Origin: Verrucomicrobiaceae bacterium | GTDB lineage: Bacteria; Verrucomicrobiota; Verrucomicrobiia; Verrucomicrobiales; Verrucomicrobiaceae | Direction: 5' to 3' | Assembly: GCA_021298725.1 (NCBI GenBank) | Contig: JAJTDU010000017.1 | Coordinates: 1-35,069, forward strand | DNA: 35,069 nucleotides | In this document: positions 7,831 to 16,392 of the stretch, one piece after another | How positions within the stretch are numbered: position 1 is the stretch's first letter | Layout of the letters: each line of letters starts with the position of its first letter | The notes under the pieces: model-generated | The model's input: only the letters and a program-made list of their open reading frames with translations | The model's database searches: none | What the model was told of the DNA's origin: nothing | Program-made: the position numbers and the translations under genes

Positions 7831-8288
7831 AAACCTTCCTTCGCAAAGTGAAGCTCTCGTTCCTCGCGATGTTCTGCGGCTGGGTCGCGTGCAACATCGC
7901 CTGGTGGGTGGGAGCGATTCCGATCCTTTTAAAACCGGGTTCCAGTCTCAGGGGCGCCGATTTCATGATGATCGGCACATACACAGGAATAGTGGTCTTG
8001 ATCGCATGGCTGATGATCTTCCTGCCAACCGATTTTTTCGTGAGTGACGCCTCCACGCTGCGCAGACCGCGAACGGCGGCTTGGTGCGGCTTCCTCGCAA
8101 GCTTCGCCATCGTGGCTGCCATTTTTGGCTACATCGCTTGGTTTGAAATCGCAAATCACGGCTTTGTCGAAGGGGTGTGGCGCACTCTGGACAAAGCCGC
8201 CCTGCCTTACGCCCTCGGCACCTGCGCCACCGGCACCGCCGCCGCCTACGTGCGCGCACGCTTGGACAACCCCCAAGCCTCACCATGA
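7827..8288 (+). CDS. Membrane protein, unknown function
   Basis: The 153-residue product has probably four membrane helices: FLAMFCGWVACNIAWWVGAI, TYTGIVVLIAWLMIFLPTDFF, WCGFLASFAIVAAIFGYIAW and a weaker Ala/Gly-rich one at ALPYALGTCATGTAAAYVRA. It starts with a GTG whose last two bases begin the TGA of the previous gene (GTGA overlap), a sign of translational coupling, and its own TGA overlaps the ATG of the following DCC gene. No family is recognised and no catalytic motif is seen. Cotranslation with its neighbours suggests a joint function at the membrane. Confidence 0.75.
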   Translation: MKTFLRKVKLSFLAMFCGWVACNIAWWVGAIPILLKPGSSLRGADFMMIGTYTGIVVLIAWLMIFLPTDFFVSDASTLRRPRTAAWCGFLASFAIVAAIFGYIAWFEIANHGFVEGVWRTLDKAALPYALGTCATGTAAAYVRARLDNPQASP

Positions 8289-8713
8289 ACACCCTCACCA
8301 TCTTCTACGATGCTCATTGCGGCCTCTGCTCGCGCTTCCGGCGCTGGATGCTCGACCAGGCTGCTTACGTTCATCTCGATTTCATGCCCTACGACTCCGA
8401 ACAGGCGCGGAAACGCTGCCCGGATCTTCCGAACCTTCGCGCCGACCAGGAAATCGTCGTCATGGGCGATGACGGCTCGCTTTGGCAGGGGGCGGGAGCC
8501 TGGGTGACATGCCTTTGGGCCTTGCGCGAGTATCGCGAGTGGTCACTGCGGCTCGCCAGCCCCGGTTTGCAGCAGATCGCTCGTCGTGTGGTGCATTGGA
8601 TCTCCAGCAACCGCATCAGCCTCTCGCATCTGCTGCGCTTGCGCAGTGATGATGCGCTGCGTGCGGAAGTGTCCCATGTTTCATGCGACACCGGCACCTG
8701 TGCGGTGGATTGA
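8285..8713 (+). CDS. DCC-family thiol-disulfide oxidoreductase-like protein (DUF393)
   Basis: The 142-residue protein opens with TIFYDAHCGLCSRFRRWML, the DUF393 signature in which D9, C12 and C15 form the DxxCxxC motif that gives the DCC family its name. A later segment ADQEIVVMGDDGSLWQGAGA fits the family's beta-sheet core with the substrate loop. Members are predicted thioredoxin-fold redox proteins, but few have a known substrate. The C-terminus adds two more cysteines (HVSCDTGTCAVD), which could be a metal-binding or second redox pair. The ATG at 8285 overlaps the upstream stop (ATGA), so it is the last of three coupled genes. The PVC heme protein gene begins 61 nt downstream and could share the transcript. 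Confidence 0.85.
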   Translation: MNTLTIFYDAHCGLCSRFRRWMLDQAAYVHLDFMPYDSEQARKRCPDLPNLRADQEIVVMGDDGSLWQGAGAWVTCLWALREYREWSLRLASPGLQQIARRVVHWISSNRISLSHLLRLRSDDALRAEVSHVSCDTGTCAVD

Positions 8714-8774
8714 TCCGAGTCAGGCGCTCAGCAAATGCTTGAAGGAGCACTGCCGCCTGCGCTGTAATGCCTGC

Positions 8775-11615
8775 ATGCATTTCCTCCGCTGCCTTGCCGT
8801 CGTTTCGGCGCTCACCTTCACGCTTCATGCCGCCGAGGAAAAACTCCGCCTCGTGCGCGAAACCGATGCGCTGACGCCGGAACAAGAACAAGCCGGTTTT
8901 CATGTGCCGCCGGGCTTCGAGGTCCAGCTCTTCGCCAGTGAGCCGCAGATCAACAAGCCGATCAACATGGCCTTCGATGCCCGTGGCCGCCTGTGGGTCT
9001 CCTCCACCGTCGAGTATCCCTACGCTGCCGATAAAAGCCGCTGGCGTGATCTTCAAGGCACGCACGTCAAAGGCAGCCGCGATGCCATCAAAATCCTCGA
9101 AGACACTGATAGCGATGGCAAAGCCGACAAAGTCACCGACTTCGCCAACGAACTCAACATCCCCACCGGCGTCCTCCCTTGGCACAAACCCGAGCACAAG
9201 GCCGGCTGCATCGCCTGGAGCATCCCGAACATCTGGTACTTCGCTGACACCAATGGCGATGACATTGCCGACCATCGCGAGGTCCTCTTCGGCCCGCTTG
9301 GCTATGAAAAAGACACCCACGGCATGTGCAGCAGCTTCCGCCTCGGTCTCGACGGCTGGGTGTATGCGACGCATGGCTTTAACAACACGAGCCAATTCAA
9401 AGCCAGAGACGGCAGCACGCTCGAACTCCACAGCGGCAACGTCTTCCGCTTCAAACCCGACGGCTCACGCGTCGAACCATGGACCCACGGCCAAGTGAAC
9501 CCATTTGGCCTCTGTTGGGATCGCTACGGCAATCTCTACAGCGCCGACTGCCACAGCTCGCCCATTTATCAGCTCATTCGTGGCGCTCACTATCCCAGCT
9601 TTGGCAAGCCGCACGACGGCCTCGGCTTCGCGCCCGTCATGTGCCAGCACACGCATGGCAGCACCGGCATCTGCGGCATCGTTTACATCGACGGCGGCGT
9701 GTGGGGCCCGGAGTGGGATGATCACACCTTCGTCGGCAACTGCGTCACTTCTCGTGTGAACCAAGACAAAGTCACCTTCACCGGCTCCACGCCCAAAGCC
9801 AACGAACAGCCCGACTTCCTCACCAGCGACGATCCGTGGTTTCGCCCCGTCGATCTCCAACTCGGCCCCGACAGCGCCCTCTACATCGCCGACTTCTACA
9901 ACAAGATCATCGGGCACTACGAAGTGCCGCTGGATCATCCGGGGCGTGACAAAGAACGCGGGCGCATCTGGCGGATCGTCAAAACCTCCGGCACCTCCAA
10001 GCTGACGCTTTCTCCATCACTCGATCTCACCGACTGGCGTGCCGCACTGCAAAATCCTGCGCCCTTCGTGCAACGCGCCATGCTCGTGAAGATGCTCGAT
10101 GCGCCGCAGATCGAAGCCCTCCCGCTGCTCATCCGCAACGCCCAGCAAACACCTGCCGATGACGCAAGCCTCACGCTCGCATACCGCATCGCCATTCGCG
10201 ATCATCTCAAGCTCCCAGGTGCTTTCGCCAAGCTCAGAGACACCCCGCCAAGTCTGATTGACGAAATCGCCATCGCAGTGCCCACGCCAGATGCCGCTGA
10301 ATTCCTCCTCAGTCATTTGCAGCGTGGTGCACCAATCACCGCTGCGGCCCTCACCCAAATCGCACGCTACGGTGATCCGTCGCTTACACCCCAAGCCATC
10401 GCGCTTGCCAGAAAGTCATCACTCCAAAGTTTCACCACTCCACTCCCGCTCCTCACCGCCCTTTCGGACGGCCTCGCCGAGCGCGGCACGCCTCCACCAC
10501 CCGAACTCCTCGCCTGGGCGCAAGAACTTGCCACGCAGCTTCTCGATTCCACCGCGAAACAACCCACACCCGCCTGGACCACGCTGGGCGACACGAAATG
10601 GTCCCTCCAGCCGCGCAAACTCACCGATGACACCGAGGCACCTGTCCTGCAAAGCATCGCCAAAGGCGGTGGCGATGAAGAAAGCCGCACTGGCACGCTG
10701 AAGTCGATCCCCTTCACCGCACCGGCCAAACTTGCTCTCTGGATCAACGGCCATCGCGGTCCACCGAAAGCTGAGCCTCACGCCAAGAACGTCATTCACG
10801 TCCACGAAGCCAAAACAGGCCAGATCATCTCCAGCGCCTTCCCACCGCGCTCCGACATCGCCAAACAAGTCGAGTTTGATCTCAAGGATCACCTTGGGAA
10901 ACCCATCACACTCGAAGTCATCGACGGCGACGACGGCAAAGCCTACGCCTGGCTCGGCATCACCCGCATTGAGCCTGCCGTCATCAGCGTGAATGATTTC
11001 CAAAGCGCCGACACCACCCGCGAGAGCCTCAAAACGCTCGCTGTCATCCTTCAGCACAGCGCCCCGGCCGCGTTGCGCGAAAAACTGGCCGCCTACCTGC
11101 CACCGCGCCCCGCACCACCTCCGCTGCCTGTTTCACGCGAGCAGCGCAAACAACTCGACACCCTCATCGCCACCCGCGTCTCCGCCTTGGCCAAAGCGAA
11201 GCCCGATCTCGAAACCGGAGCCAATGTCTTCAAGATGAACTGCGCCGCCTGTCATCAAATCAAAGGCGAGGGCGGTCTCATCGGCCCGCAGCTCGATGGC
11301 ATCGGTGCGCGGGGCGCTGCACGACTTTGCGAAGACATCCTCGACCCGAATCGCAACGTCGATGCTCATTTTCACCTCCACATGCTCACTTTGAAGGATG
11401 GCAGCACCTTTGCTGGCTTTCTGAAGGCCGAACTCGGCCAGATTCAACTCCTGGCTGACGCCACCGGCAAAGAGCACCGCATCGCCAAGAAAGACATCGC
11501 CAAGACAGAAGTCACGCCCATTTCCCTCATGCCGCCGACGTTTGGTCAGACACTCGATGAAGCGACCTTCATCGACCTGCTGGGGTATTTGCTGAGTGAG
11601 AAAGCGGCGAAGTGA
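8775..11615 (+). CDS. PVC-type membrane-bound dehydrogenase/heme-binding protein
   Basis: The 946-residue secreted protein has a signal peptide (MHFLRCLAVVSALTFTLHA), then a six-bladed-propeller-like region (about 40-420) of the Planctomycete-Verrucomicrobium dehydrogenase-like type, with FHVPPGFEVQLFASEPQI, MAFDARGRLWVSSTVEYP and DLQLGPDSALYIADFYNKII. A helical repeat-like middle section follows. The C-terminal c-type cytochrome domain carries CAACH (C823, C826, H827), then GGLIGPQLDGIGARG and the ILDPNRNVD and LKDGSTFAGF segments of the heme-binding domain found in this phylum. It is probably periplasmic and passes electrons from an unknown substrate, likely a sugar or glycan derivative, to the respiratory chain. 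The open frame extends further upstream, but the signal peptide fixes the start at 8775. Confidence 0.9.
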   Translation: MHFLRCLAVVSALTFTLHAAEEKLRLVRETDALTPEQEQAGFHVPPGFEVQLFASEPQINKPINMAFDARGRLWVSSTVEYPYAADKSRWRDLQGTHVKGSRDAIKILEDTDSDGKADKVTDFANELNIPTGVLPWHKPEHKAGCIAWSIPNIWYFADTNGDDIADHREVLFGPLGYEKDTHGMCSSFRLGLDGWVYATHGFNNTSQFKARDGSTLELHSGNVFRFKPDGSRVEPWTHGQVNPFGLCWDRYGNLYSADCHSSPIYQLIRGAHYPSFGKPHDGLGFAPVMCQHTHGSTGICGIVYIDGGVWGPEWDDHTFVGNCVTSRVNQDKVTFTGSTPKANEQPDFLTSDDPWFRPVDLQLGPDSALYIADFYNKIIGHYEVPLDHPGRDKERGRIWRIVKTSGTSKLTLSPSLDLTDWRAALQNPAPFVQRAMLVKMLDAPQIEALPLLIRNAQQTPADDASLTLAYRIAIRDHLKLPGAFAKLRDTPPSLIDEIAIAVPTPDAAEFLLSHLQRGAPITAAALTQIARYGDPSLTPQAIALARKSSLQSFTTPLPLLTALSDGLAERGTPPPPELLAWAQELATQLLDSTAKQPTPAWTTLGDTKWSLQPRKLTDDTEAPVLQSIAKGGGDEESRTGTLKSIPFTAPAKLALWINGHRGPPKAEPHAKNVIHVHEAKTGQIISSAFPPRSDIAKQVEFDLKDHLGKPITLEVIDGDDGKAYAWLGITRIEPAVISVNDFQSADTTRESLKTLAVILQHSAPAALREKLAAYLPPRPAPPPLPVSREQRKQLDTLIATRVSALAKAKPDLETGANVFKMNCAACHQIKGEGGLIGPQLDGIGARGAARLCEDILDPNRNVDAHFHLHMLTLKDGSTFAGFLKAELGQIQLLADATGKEHRIAKKDIAKTEVTPISLMPPTFGQTLDEATFIDLLGYLLSEKAAK

Positions 11616-11681
11616 GAAGGCGGTGGCGGAGCTACAACGCCGTGCTTGCCATTCGGCTGTGAGTCGGAACAATGGCGCGCC

Positions 11682-14063
11682 ATGAAGCGCCTTTTGCTCC
11701 TGCTTTCTCCCGCCTTGCTCGCTGCCGCCGAATCGGGTGCTCCCGTCGGCAAGTTTCAGCAACTTGATTCACCCGTGCCGACGCCTTCGGCGCAGCGGAA
11801 CGCTTCGGGAACACCGGGGACGGGGTATTGGCAAAACCGGGCGGATTATGACATCAACGTGGAGCTGGATGATGTGAAGCGCACGATCACGGCGGAGGCG
11901 ACGGTGACCTATCACAATGCCTCGCCTGATGCGCTGGAGTATCTGTGGGTGCAGCTCGATCAGAACTACCTCTCTCACAACGCGGACTCGCGGGCCGCAC
12001 CGAACACGAAGCGCGGGATTGATCCATCAAAGATCACCTACTCGGCGCTCGACCGGTTGCTGGCCTATGAGGACTACGATGGCGAGATGAAAATCAGCAA
12101 GCTGACCGATGCGAAGGGCGCGGCGCTGCCACATTCGATCGTGAAGACGATGCTGCGGCTCGATCTGCCGGAACCGCTCGCGGCTGGGGCGGATTTTGTG
12201 TTCAAGATCGCGTGGAGCTACCCCATCAATGACTGCGAGCGCATCAATGCGCGCACGGGCTACGAGTTCTTCAAAGAGGACGGCAACTGCATCTACACCA
12301 TCGCGCAGTGGTTCCCGCGCATGGCGGCCTACACGGACTACGCAGGCTGGATCAACAAGCAGTTCCTCGGCACCGGCGAGTTCACGCTTGAGTTTGGCAA
12401 CTACTCCGTGCGCCTCACCGTGCCGGACGATCACCTTGTCGCTGCGACAGGGGCTTTGCAGAATGCGGAAGCGGTTTTGACCGAAACGCAGCGCGAGAGG
12501 CTCCAGAAGGCACAGGGCGAGACGAAGAAGCCGATGTTCATCGTCACGCCGGAGGAGGCGAAGGCGGCGGAGAAGGGCAAGCCGAAAGGCAAGAAGACCT
12601 GGGTGTTCCAAGCAGAAAATGTGCGCGACTTTGCCTTCGCCTCGTCGCGCAAATTCATCTGGGACGCGATGGCGGTGGAAGGTGCGACGCACCCGCCGAC
12701 GCCCGAACGTAAAGGCGGCATCACGGACCGCATGTTCCGCCCGCCGGTGATGGCGATGTCGCTTTACCCGAAGGAAGGCATGCCACTGTGGGACAAGTAT
12801 TCGACGCATGCCATCGCTCACACGATCCAGGTGTATTCGAAGTACACCTTTGCTTATCCCTATCCCGTCGCGTGGTCGGTGAACGGGCCGGTGGGCGGCA
12901 TGGAATACCCGATGATCTGCTTCAACGGTCCACGCCCTGAAAAAGACGGCACCTACCCGGAGCGCACGAAGTATGCGCTCATCGGCGTGGTCATTCATGA
13001 GGTCGGGCACAACTACTTCCCGATGATCGTAAACAGCGACGAGCGGCAGTGGACGTGGATGGACGAGGGTCTGAATTCTTTCCTCGAATACCTCACCGAG
13101 GAGGAATGGGAGAACGACTGGAAGCACCGGCGCAACGAACGCGGCATGGTCGATTACATGCGCACGACGGACCGTGTGCCGGTGATGACGAACTCGGAGT
13201 CCATCGCCGATCTCGGTCCGAACGCTTACGGCCAGCCCAGCGTGGCCCTGAACATTTTGCGCGAGCACATTCTCGGCCGCGAGGCCTTCGATCACGCGTT
13301 CAAGACCTACGCGAAGCGCTGGATGTTCAAGCGGCCAACTCCAAGCGATTTCTTCCGCACGATGGAGGACGCCAGCGGCGTCGATCTCGACTGGTTCTGG
13401 CGCGGCTGGTTCTTCAGTGTCGATCACGTCGATGTGTCGATTGATGAAGTGAAGTGGCTGCAGCTCGACTCCCGCGATCCCGCCATCGAGAAGAAGAAAA
13501 AGAAGCAGGAAGAGGACGAACTGCCAAAAACCACCACGAAGGAGCGCAACTACTCGCTATCGAAGCGCGTGGACCGTTTTCCCGAGTTGAAGGACTTCTA
13601 CGACAGCTTCGACAAGACCACCGTGCTGCCGAGCGAGAAGAAGAAGTTCGAGACGCTCATCAAAGATCTCAACGAGGAGGAGATCGACCCGAAGCTGCTG
13701 CAGACGAAGCACAACTTCTACGCCATCGAGCTACGCAACGTTGGCGGGCTCGTCACGCCGGTGATCCTGAAAGTCGAATACACCGACGGCAGCACGGAGG
13801 AGATGAAGCTGCCCGCCGAAATCTGGCGCTTCAACACGGAGAAGGCCTCCAAGTTGCTGTTCACGAAGAAGGAGCTCAAATCCATCACCTTCGACCCGCG
13901 TCAGGAACTCGTGGACACCGACGTAGAAAACAACTTCTGGCCCCGCCGTCCCGTGAAGAGCAAATTCCAACTCTTCAAAGATGACAAAGCTCCAAATCCA
14001 ATGCGAGAGATCACGAAGCCGGAGAAAAAGGACGATGAGAAGAAGGTCGAGCCGAAGAAGTAA
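11682..14063 (+). CDS. Secreted M1-family zinc metallopeptidase
   Basis: The 793-residue protein starts with a short signal peptide (MKRLLLLLSPALLAAA). The N-terminal beta domain (about 40-290) is followed by the gluzincin domain: the exopeptidase loop GGMEYP (405-410), the zinc site HEVGH (H439, E440, H443) and the third ligand E462 in WMDEG, spaced 18 residues on as in M1 peptidases. The C-terminal third contains Lys/Glu-rich charged stretches (about 600-620 and the final 25 residues) and a beta-sandwich-like segment. M1 enzymes remove N-terminal residues from peptides; this one probably works in the periplasm or at the outer membrane. A DUF6702-like gene follows. The start at 11682 is chosen for the signal peptide; the frame begins 12 codons earlier. 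Confidence 0.92.
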   Translation: MKRLLLLLSPALLAAAESGAPVGKFQQLDSPVPTPSAQRNASGTPGTGYWQNRADYDINVELDDVKRTITAEATVTYHNASPDALEYLWVQLDQNYLSHNADSRAAPNTKRGIDPSKITYSALDRLLAYEDYDGEMKISKLTDAKGAALPHSIVKTMLRLDLPEPLAAGADFVFKIAWSYPINDCERINARTGYEFFKEDGNCIYTIAQWFPRMAAYTDYAGWINKQFLGTGEFTLEFGNYSVRLTVPDDHLVAATGALQNAEAVLTETQRERLQKAQGETKKPMFIVTPEEAKAAEKGKPKGKKTWVFQAENVRDFAFASSRKFIWDAMAVEGATHPPTPERKGGITDRMFRPPVMAMSLYPKEGMPLWDKYSTHAIAHTIQVYSKYTFAYPYPVAWSVNGPVGGMEYPMICFNGPRPEKDGTYPERTKYALIGVVIHEVGHNYFPMIVNSDERQWTWMDEGLNSFLEYLTEEEWENDWKHRRNERGMVDYMRTTDRVPVMTNSESIADLGPNAYGQPSVALNILREHILGREAFDHAFKTYAKRWMFKRPTPSDFFRTMEDASGVDLDWFWRGWFFSVDHVDVSIDEVKWLQLDSRDPAIEKKKKKQEEDELPKTTTKERNYSLSKRVDRFPELKDFYDSFDKTTVLPSEKKKFETLIKDLNEEEIDPKLLQTKHNFYAIELRNVGGLVTPVILKVEYTDGSTEEMKLPAEIWRFNTEKASKLLFTKKELKSITFDPRQELVDTDVENNFWPRRPVKSKFQLFKDDKAPNPMREITKPEKKDDEKKVEPKK

Positions 14064-14065
14064 GC

Positions 14066-14091
14066 GGAGCGTGGGCCTCCGAGCTCGCAGC
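14066..14091. repeat. REP-like palindrome, copy A
   Basis: A 26-nt imperfect palindrome starting GGAGCG and ending CGCAGC lies 2 nt after the M1 peptidase stop. It is the approximate reverse complement of the element at 14156-14180, sharing the same ends (GGAGCG ... CGCAGC) and a G/C-rich stem. The two form an inverted pair about 65 nt apart, the arrangement seen in REP doublets. Confidence 0.5.
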
Positions 14092-14153
14092 ACTCTCGCA
14101 ATCACCCCTAACCCATGGCAGACCGACAAACAGCCCTCTGCACGCTGGCGGCT

Positions 14154-14705
14154 ATGCTGCGGACTAAAAGTCCGCGCTCCTTGGCCGTCCTACTGTTCGC
14201 TTTCGTCACCAGTCTCCAAGCGCACTCGCTCCATCAATCCACCGCCGAGGCCGAATACAATCCGACGACGACAAAGCTCGAAGTCAGCCTCACCGTCTTC
14301 ATCAGCGACCTCGAAACCGCGCTCGTCCGCCAGTGCGAGCGCGAGATGCGTCTCGACAAAACACCCGCCGCCGAATTTGATGCTCAAATCCAAGCCTACC
14401 TCGCCAAAACCTTCGTGGTGACCGATGAGGCGGGAAAACCGGCCAAGATCGAGTGGAGGGGGCGTGAATTGGATGCTGACAGCGTGAAGAGTAACGAGCC
14501 TGAGGTGACGTTGTTCTTTGAAATCGCGCTGCCGGGAGGTTTGGCGGAGGCCAAGCTACGCCACGCGGTATTTTGTGAGCTGTTCAAGGATCAGGCGAAT
14601 TTGATTCATGTGCACAATGGCGACACAAAGGTGGAGTTGCAGTATGATCGGAACCAAACAACTCAATCACTCAACCGCGTTTCGGTAACGACGAAAGTTC
14701 AGTAA
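14154..14705 (+). CDS. Secreted DUF6702-like protein
   Basis: The 183-residue form starting at 14154 has a good signal peptide (MLRTKSPRSLAVLLFAFVTS, cleavage after LQA). An upstream in-frame ATG at 14115 gives 196 residues with an unusually long leader. The mature part begins HSLHQSTAEAEYNPTTTKLE and continues VSLTVFISDLETALV, the pattern of the DUF6702 family, ending with a segment AVFCELFKDQANLIHV. No catalytic residues are known for the family. From memory, DUF6702 genes often lie next to M1 peptidase genes in Bacteroidota, and the same neighbourhood is seen here, so the protein may assist the peptidase. Its first codons are written by a palindromic repeat (14156-14180). It overlaps the convergent membrane-protein gene by 7 nt. 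Confidence 0.7.
   Translation: MLRTKSPRSLAVLLFAFVTSLQAHSLHQSTAEAEYNPTTTKLEVSLTVFISDLETALVRQCEREMRLDKTPAAEFDAQIQAYLAKTFVVTDEAGKPAKIEWRGRELDADSVKSNEPEVTLFFEIALPGGLAEAKLRHAVFCELFKDQANLIHVHNGDTKVELQYDRNQTTQSLNRVSVTTKVQ
14156..14180. repeat. REP-like palindrome, copy B
   Basis: A 25-nt element with a perfect stem GCGGACT/AGTCCGC around the loop AAA lies in inverted orientation to the copy at 14066-14091. It falls inside the signal-peptide codons of the DUF6702-like gene, where it encodes the polar residues before the hydrophobic core. Confidence 0.6.
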
Positions 14706-15331
14706 GCCTTCTTTTCGATTAGCGGCAGCATTTGAGGGCTCCCACCACTTTCCGCTGCTGGAACCTGCACATTGGCCTCGGATCGAAGTCCCAAATAAGG
14801 CGGAGGCATTGAAGCCGCGAGGGTTGCTAAAAGGAAGGCACGAACAATCGCATAGGGAGGCCGTTGCCACACCAGCAACAACAAGACAAAGTAAACGAAG
14901 TAAAAGCACGCCATGAGGCAGCTAAGTGTCCAAGCCATACCCGTGATGGTTTCGAAGGTCTTTGTGGAAAACCAGCCCCCCAACAGCGGTCGCATCAAAG
15001 AAATGATTGCCAAAGCCTGTGTTGCCCTGGCCCACGAGTAGAAAGTTGGCGTGTGCGTAAGTTTGAAACGTGGTCTTTGTAGCAACTCTCTACGGATGAT
15101 AAAAAGTGTCCACACTGTCCAAGCCAGCCACAGCAACAACATGACGAGCAAACCGGATATGCCCGTGATGCTCGCCAGTTTGTCATGCAGAAGTTTGTCT
15201 GCCACGATTGCCAACAGACACCATGCAATGACCACCAGCGGGATGTTCAATAGCAGTCTTATATAGAATACGACCGCGATCTCATCGACCGCGAGTTTCT
15301 GGATGTGTTTACGGCTTAGCCCGAGATCCAT
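14699..15331 (-). CDS. Hypothetical multi-pass membrane protein
   Basis: The 210-residue product has about four strong membrane helices: LLLNIPLVVIAWCLLAIVA, GISGLLVMLLLWLAWTVWTLF, a weaker one around ALAIISLMRPLLGGW, and WTLSCLMACFYFVYFVLLL. The N- and C-terminal ends are soluble. No family is recognised. The gene is visibly richer in A/T than its neighbours, with less G/C-biased third positions, which may point to acquisition by transfer. The ATG at 15331 is chosen; a GTG at 15340 would add three residues. Its 3' end overlaps the convergent DUF6702-like gene by 7 nt. Confidence 0.6.
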   Translation of the reverse strand: MDLGLSRKHIQKLAVDEIAVVFYIRLLLNIPLVVIAWCLLAIVADKLLHDKLASITGISGLLVMLLLWLAWTVWTLFIIRRELLQRPRFKLTHTPTFYSWARATQALAIISLMRPLLGGWFSTKTFETITGMAWTLSCLMACFYFVYFVLLLLVWQRPPYAIVRAFLLATLAASMPPPYLGLRSEANVQVPAAESGGSPQMLPLIEKKAY

Positions 15332-15394
15332 GAGCAACACATGTTACAAGAATTGCTTGAATTAAAGTTTAGAGAGTAGGTGAAGTCTTTCAAC

Positions 15395-16309
15395 TCACCC
15401 AAAAAACGGAGCTAGCACGTTCCGCGCGACTTTGAGAGCCTTCATGCGGCCTTCGAGGGTTTTGCCGAAGGTGTCGTCTTCGACTTCAATGCACAAAGGG
15501 CCGTCGTAGCCGATGCGCATGAGCTCGGCCATGAACTGCGGCCAGTGGATGTCGCCGTAGCCTGGGATGCGAGGCTGGTGCCAGTTGAGGGGGAAGTCGA
15601 AGCGGCCGACTTCGTTGAGGGCGGCGTGGTTGATCTTCACGTCCTTGGCGTGGAGGTGGAAGAGCTTGGATTTGAACTCGGCGAGCGGGCTGAGCGGATC
15701 CATGCCTTGGAGGATGAAGTGCGAGGGGTCGTAGTTGAGGCCGAAGTTGGGCGAGTCGATGTCGCTGAAGGCTCGGCGCCAGATTTGCGGCGTGGTGAGG
15801 AGGTTTTTGCCGCCAGGCCATTCGTCGCGGGTGAAGGACATGGGGCAGTTTTCGATGCCAATTTTGACGCCGTGATCTTCGGCGTGCTGGATGATGGGTT
15901 TCCAGATCTTGAGGAAGCGCGGCCAGTTTTCATCGACGGTTTTCGTCCAGTCGCGGCCGACGAAGCCGGTGACGAGGTTCAAGCCCAGTTTGGGAGCGGC
16001 GACGATGACTTTTTTGAAGTGCGAAACGGCGAAGCGCGAGACTTCGGGATTCGGATCGAGCATGTTCGGGTAGTAGCCGAGGGCGCTGATGCTCACGCCT
16101 TGATCCTGGCATTGGCCGAGGATTTCGTGGGCCTTGGTTTTCGTCAGTGAGGTGACGTCGATGTGGGTGACACCGGCGTATTTGCGCTCGGCCTTGCCGA
16201 CGGGCCAGCACATGACCTCGACCGTGGAAAAACCTTCGTGCCGGGCGAAGTTGAGGACGTTGTCGAACGAGAGTTCGGGAAGGATGGCGGTGACGAAGCC
16301 GAGGGTCAT
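15395..16309 (-). CDS. Sugar phosphate isomerase/epimerase-like TIM-barrel protein
   Basis: The 304-residue protein has the AP-endonuclease-2/xylose-isomerase-like barrel. The metal-site residues are visible at the ends of the strands: E153 in KIGIENCPMS, D194 and H197 in LNYDPSHF, H220 in LFHLHAKDV, and E275 in LCIEVEDD. Such enzymes isomerise or epimerise keto-sugars or inositol derivatives with a divalent metal; in this phylum they often accompany secreted dehydrogenase-type proteins. There is no signal peptide, so it is cytoplasmic. The exact substrate cannot be inferred. It stands alone on the minus strand, separated from clpP by a terminator and a tandem/inverted repeat. Confidence 0.88.
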   Translation of the reverse strand: MTLGFVTAILPELSFDNVLNFARHEGFSTVEVMCWPVGKAERKYAGVTHIDVTSLTKTKAHEILGQCQDQGVSISALGYYPNMLDPNPEVSRFAVSHFKKVIVAAPKLGLNLVTGFVGRDWTKTVDENWPRFLKIWKPIIQHAEDHGVKIGIENCPMSFTRDEWPGGKNLLTTPQIWRRAFSDIDSPNFGLNYDPSHFILQGMDPLSPLAEFKSKLFHLHAKDVKINHAALNEVGRFDFPLNWHQPRIPGYGDIHWPQFMAELMRIGYDGPLCIEVEDDTFGKTLEGRMKALKVARNVLAPFFG

Positions 16310-16327
16310 GGTGGGGAGCGGTGAGAC

Positions 16328-16377
16328 GTTAGAAGTTAGAAGTTAGAAGTGAGCACCTCTGACTTCTCACCTCTAAC
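16328..16377. repeat. Tandem GTTAGAA repeats ending in an inverted repeat
   Basis: The heptamer GTTAGAA occurs three times in a row (16328-16334, 16335-16341, 16342-16348). The last copy plus GTGAG (16342-16353) is mirrored by CTCACCTCTAAC (16366-16377) with one mismatch, so the segment can fold into a hairpin. It lies in the gap upstream of the isomerase gene, just before the clpP terminator. Similar short repeats may recur in the genome. Confidence 0.55.
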
Positions 16378-16392
16378 GGAACTTGCGGGCAC

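Noticed and set aside
12027-13427. 466-codon minus-strand frame opposite the M1 peptidase
   Set aside because: The real gene on the plus strand has complete catalytic motifs; the minus frame is His/Arg/Val-rich and unrecognisable.
16328-16377. Start of a CRISPR array
   Set aside because: Units are only 7 bp with no spacers; it is a simple tandem repeat.
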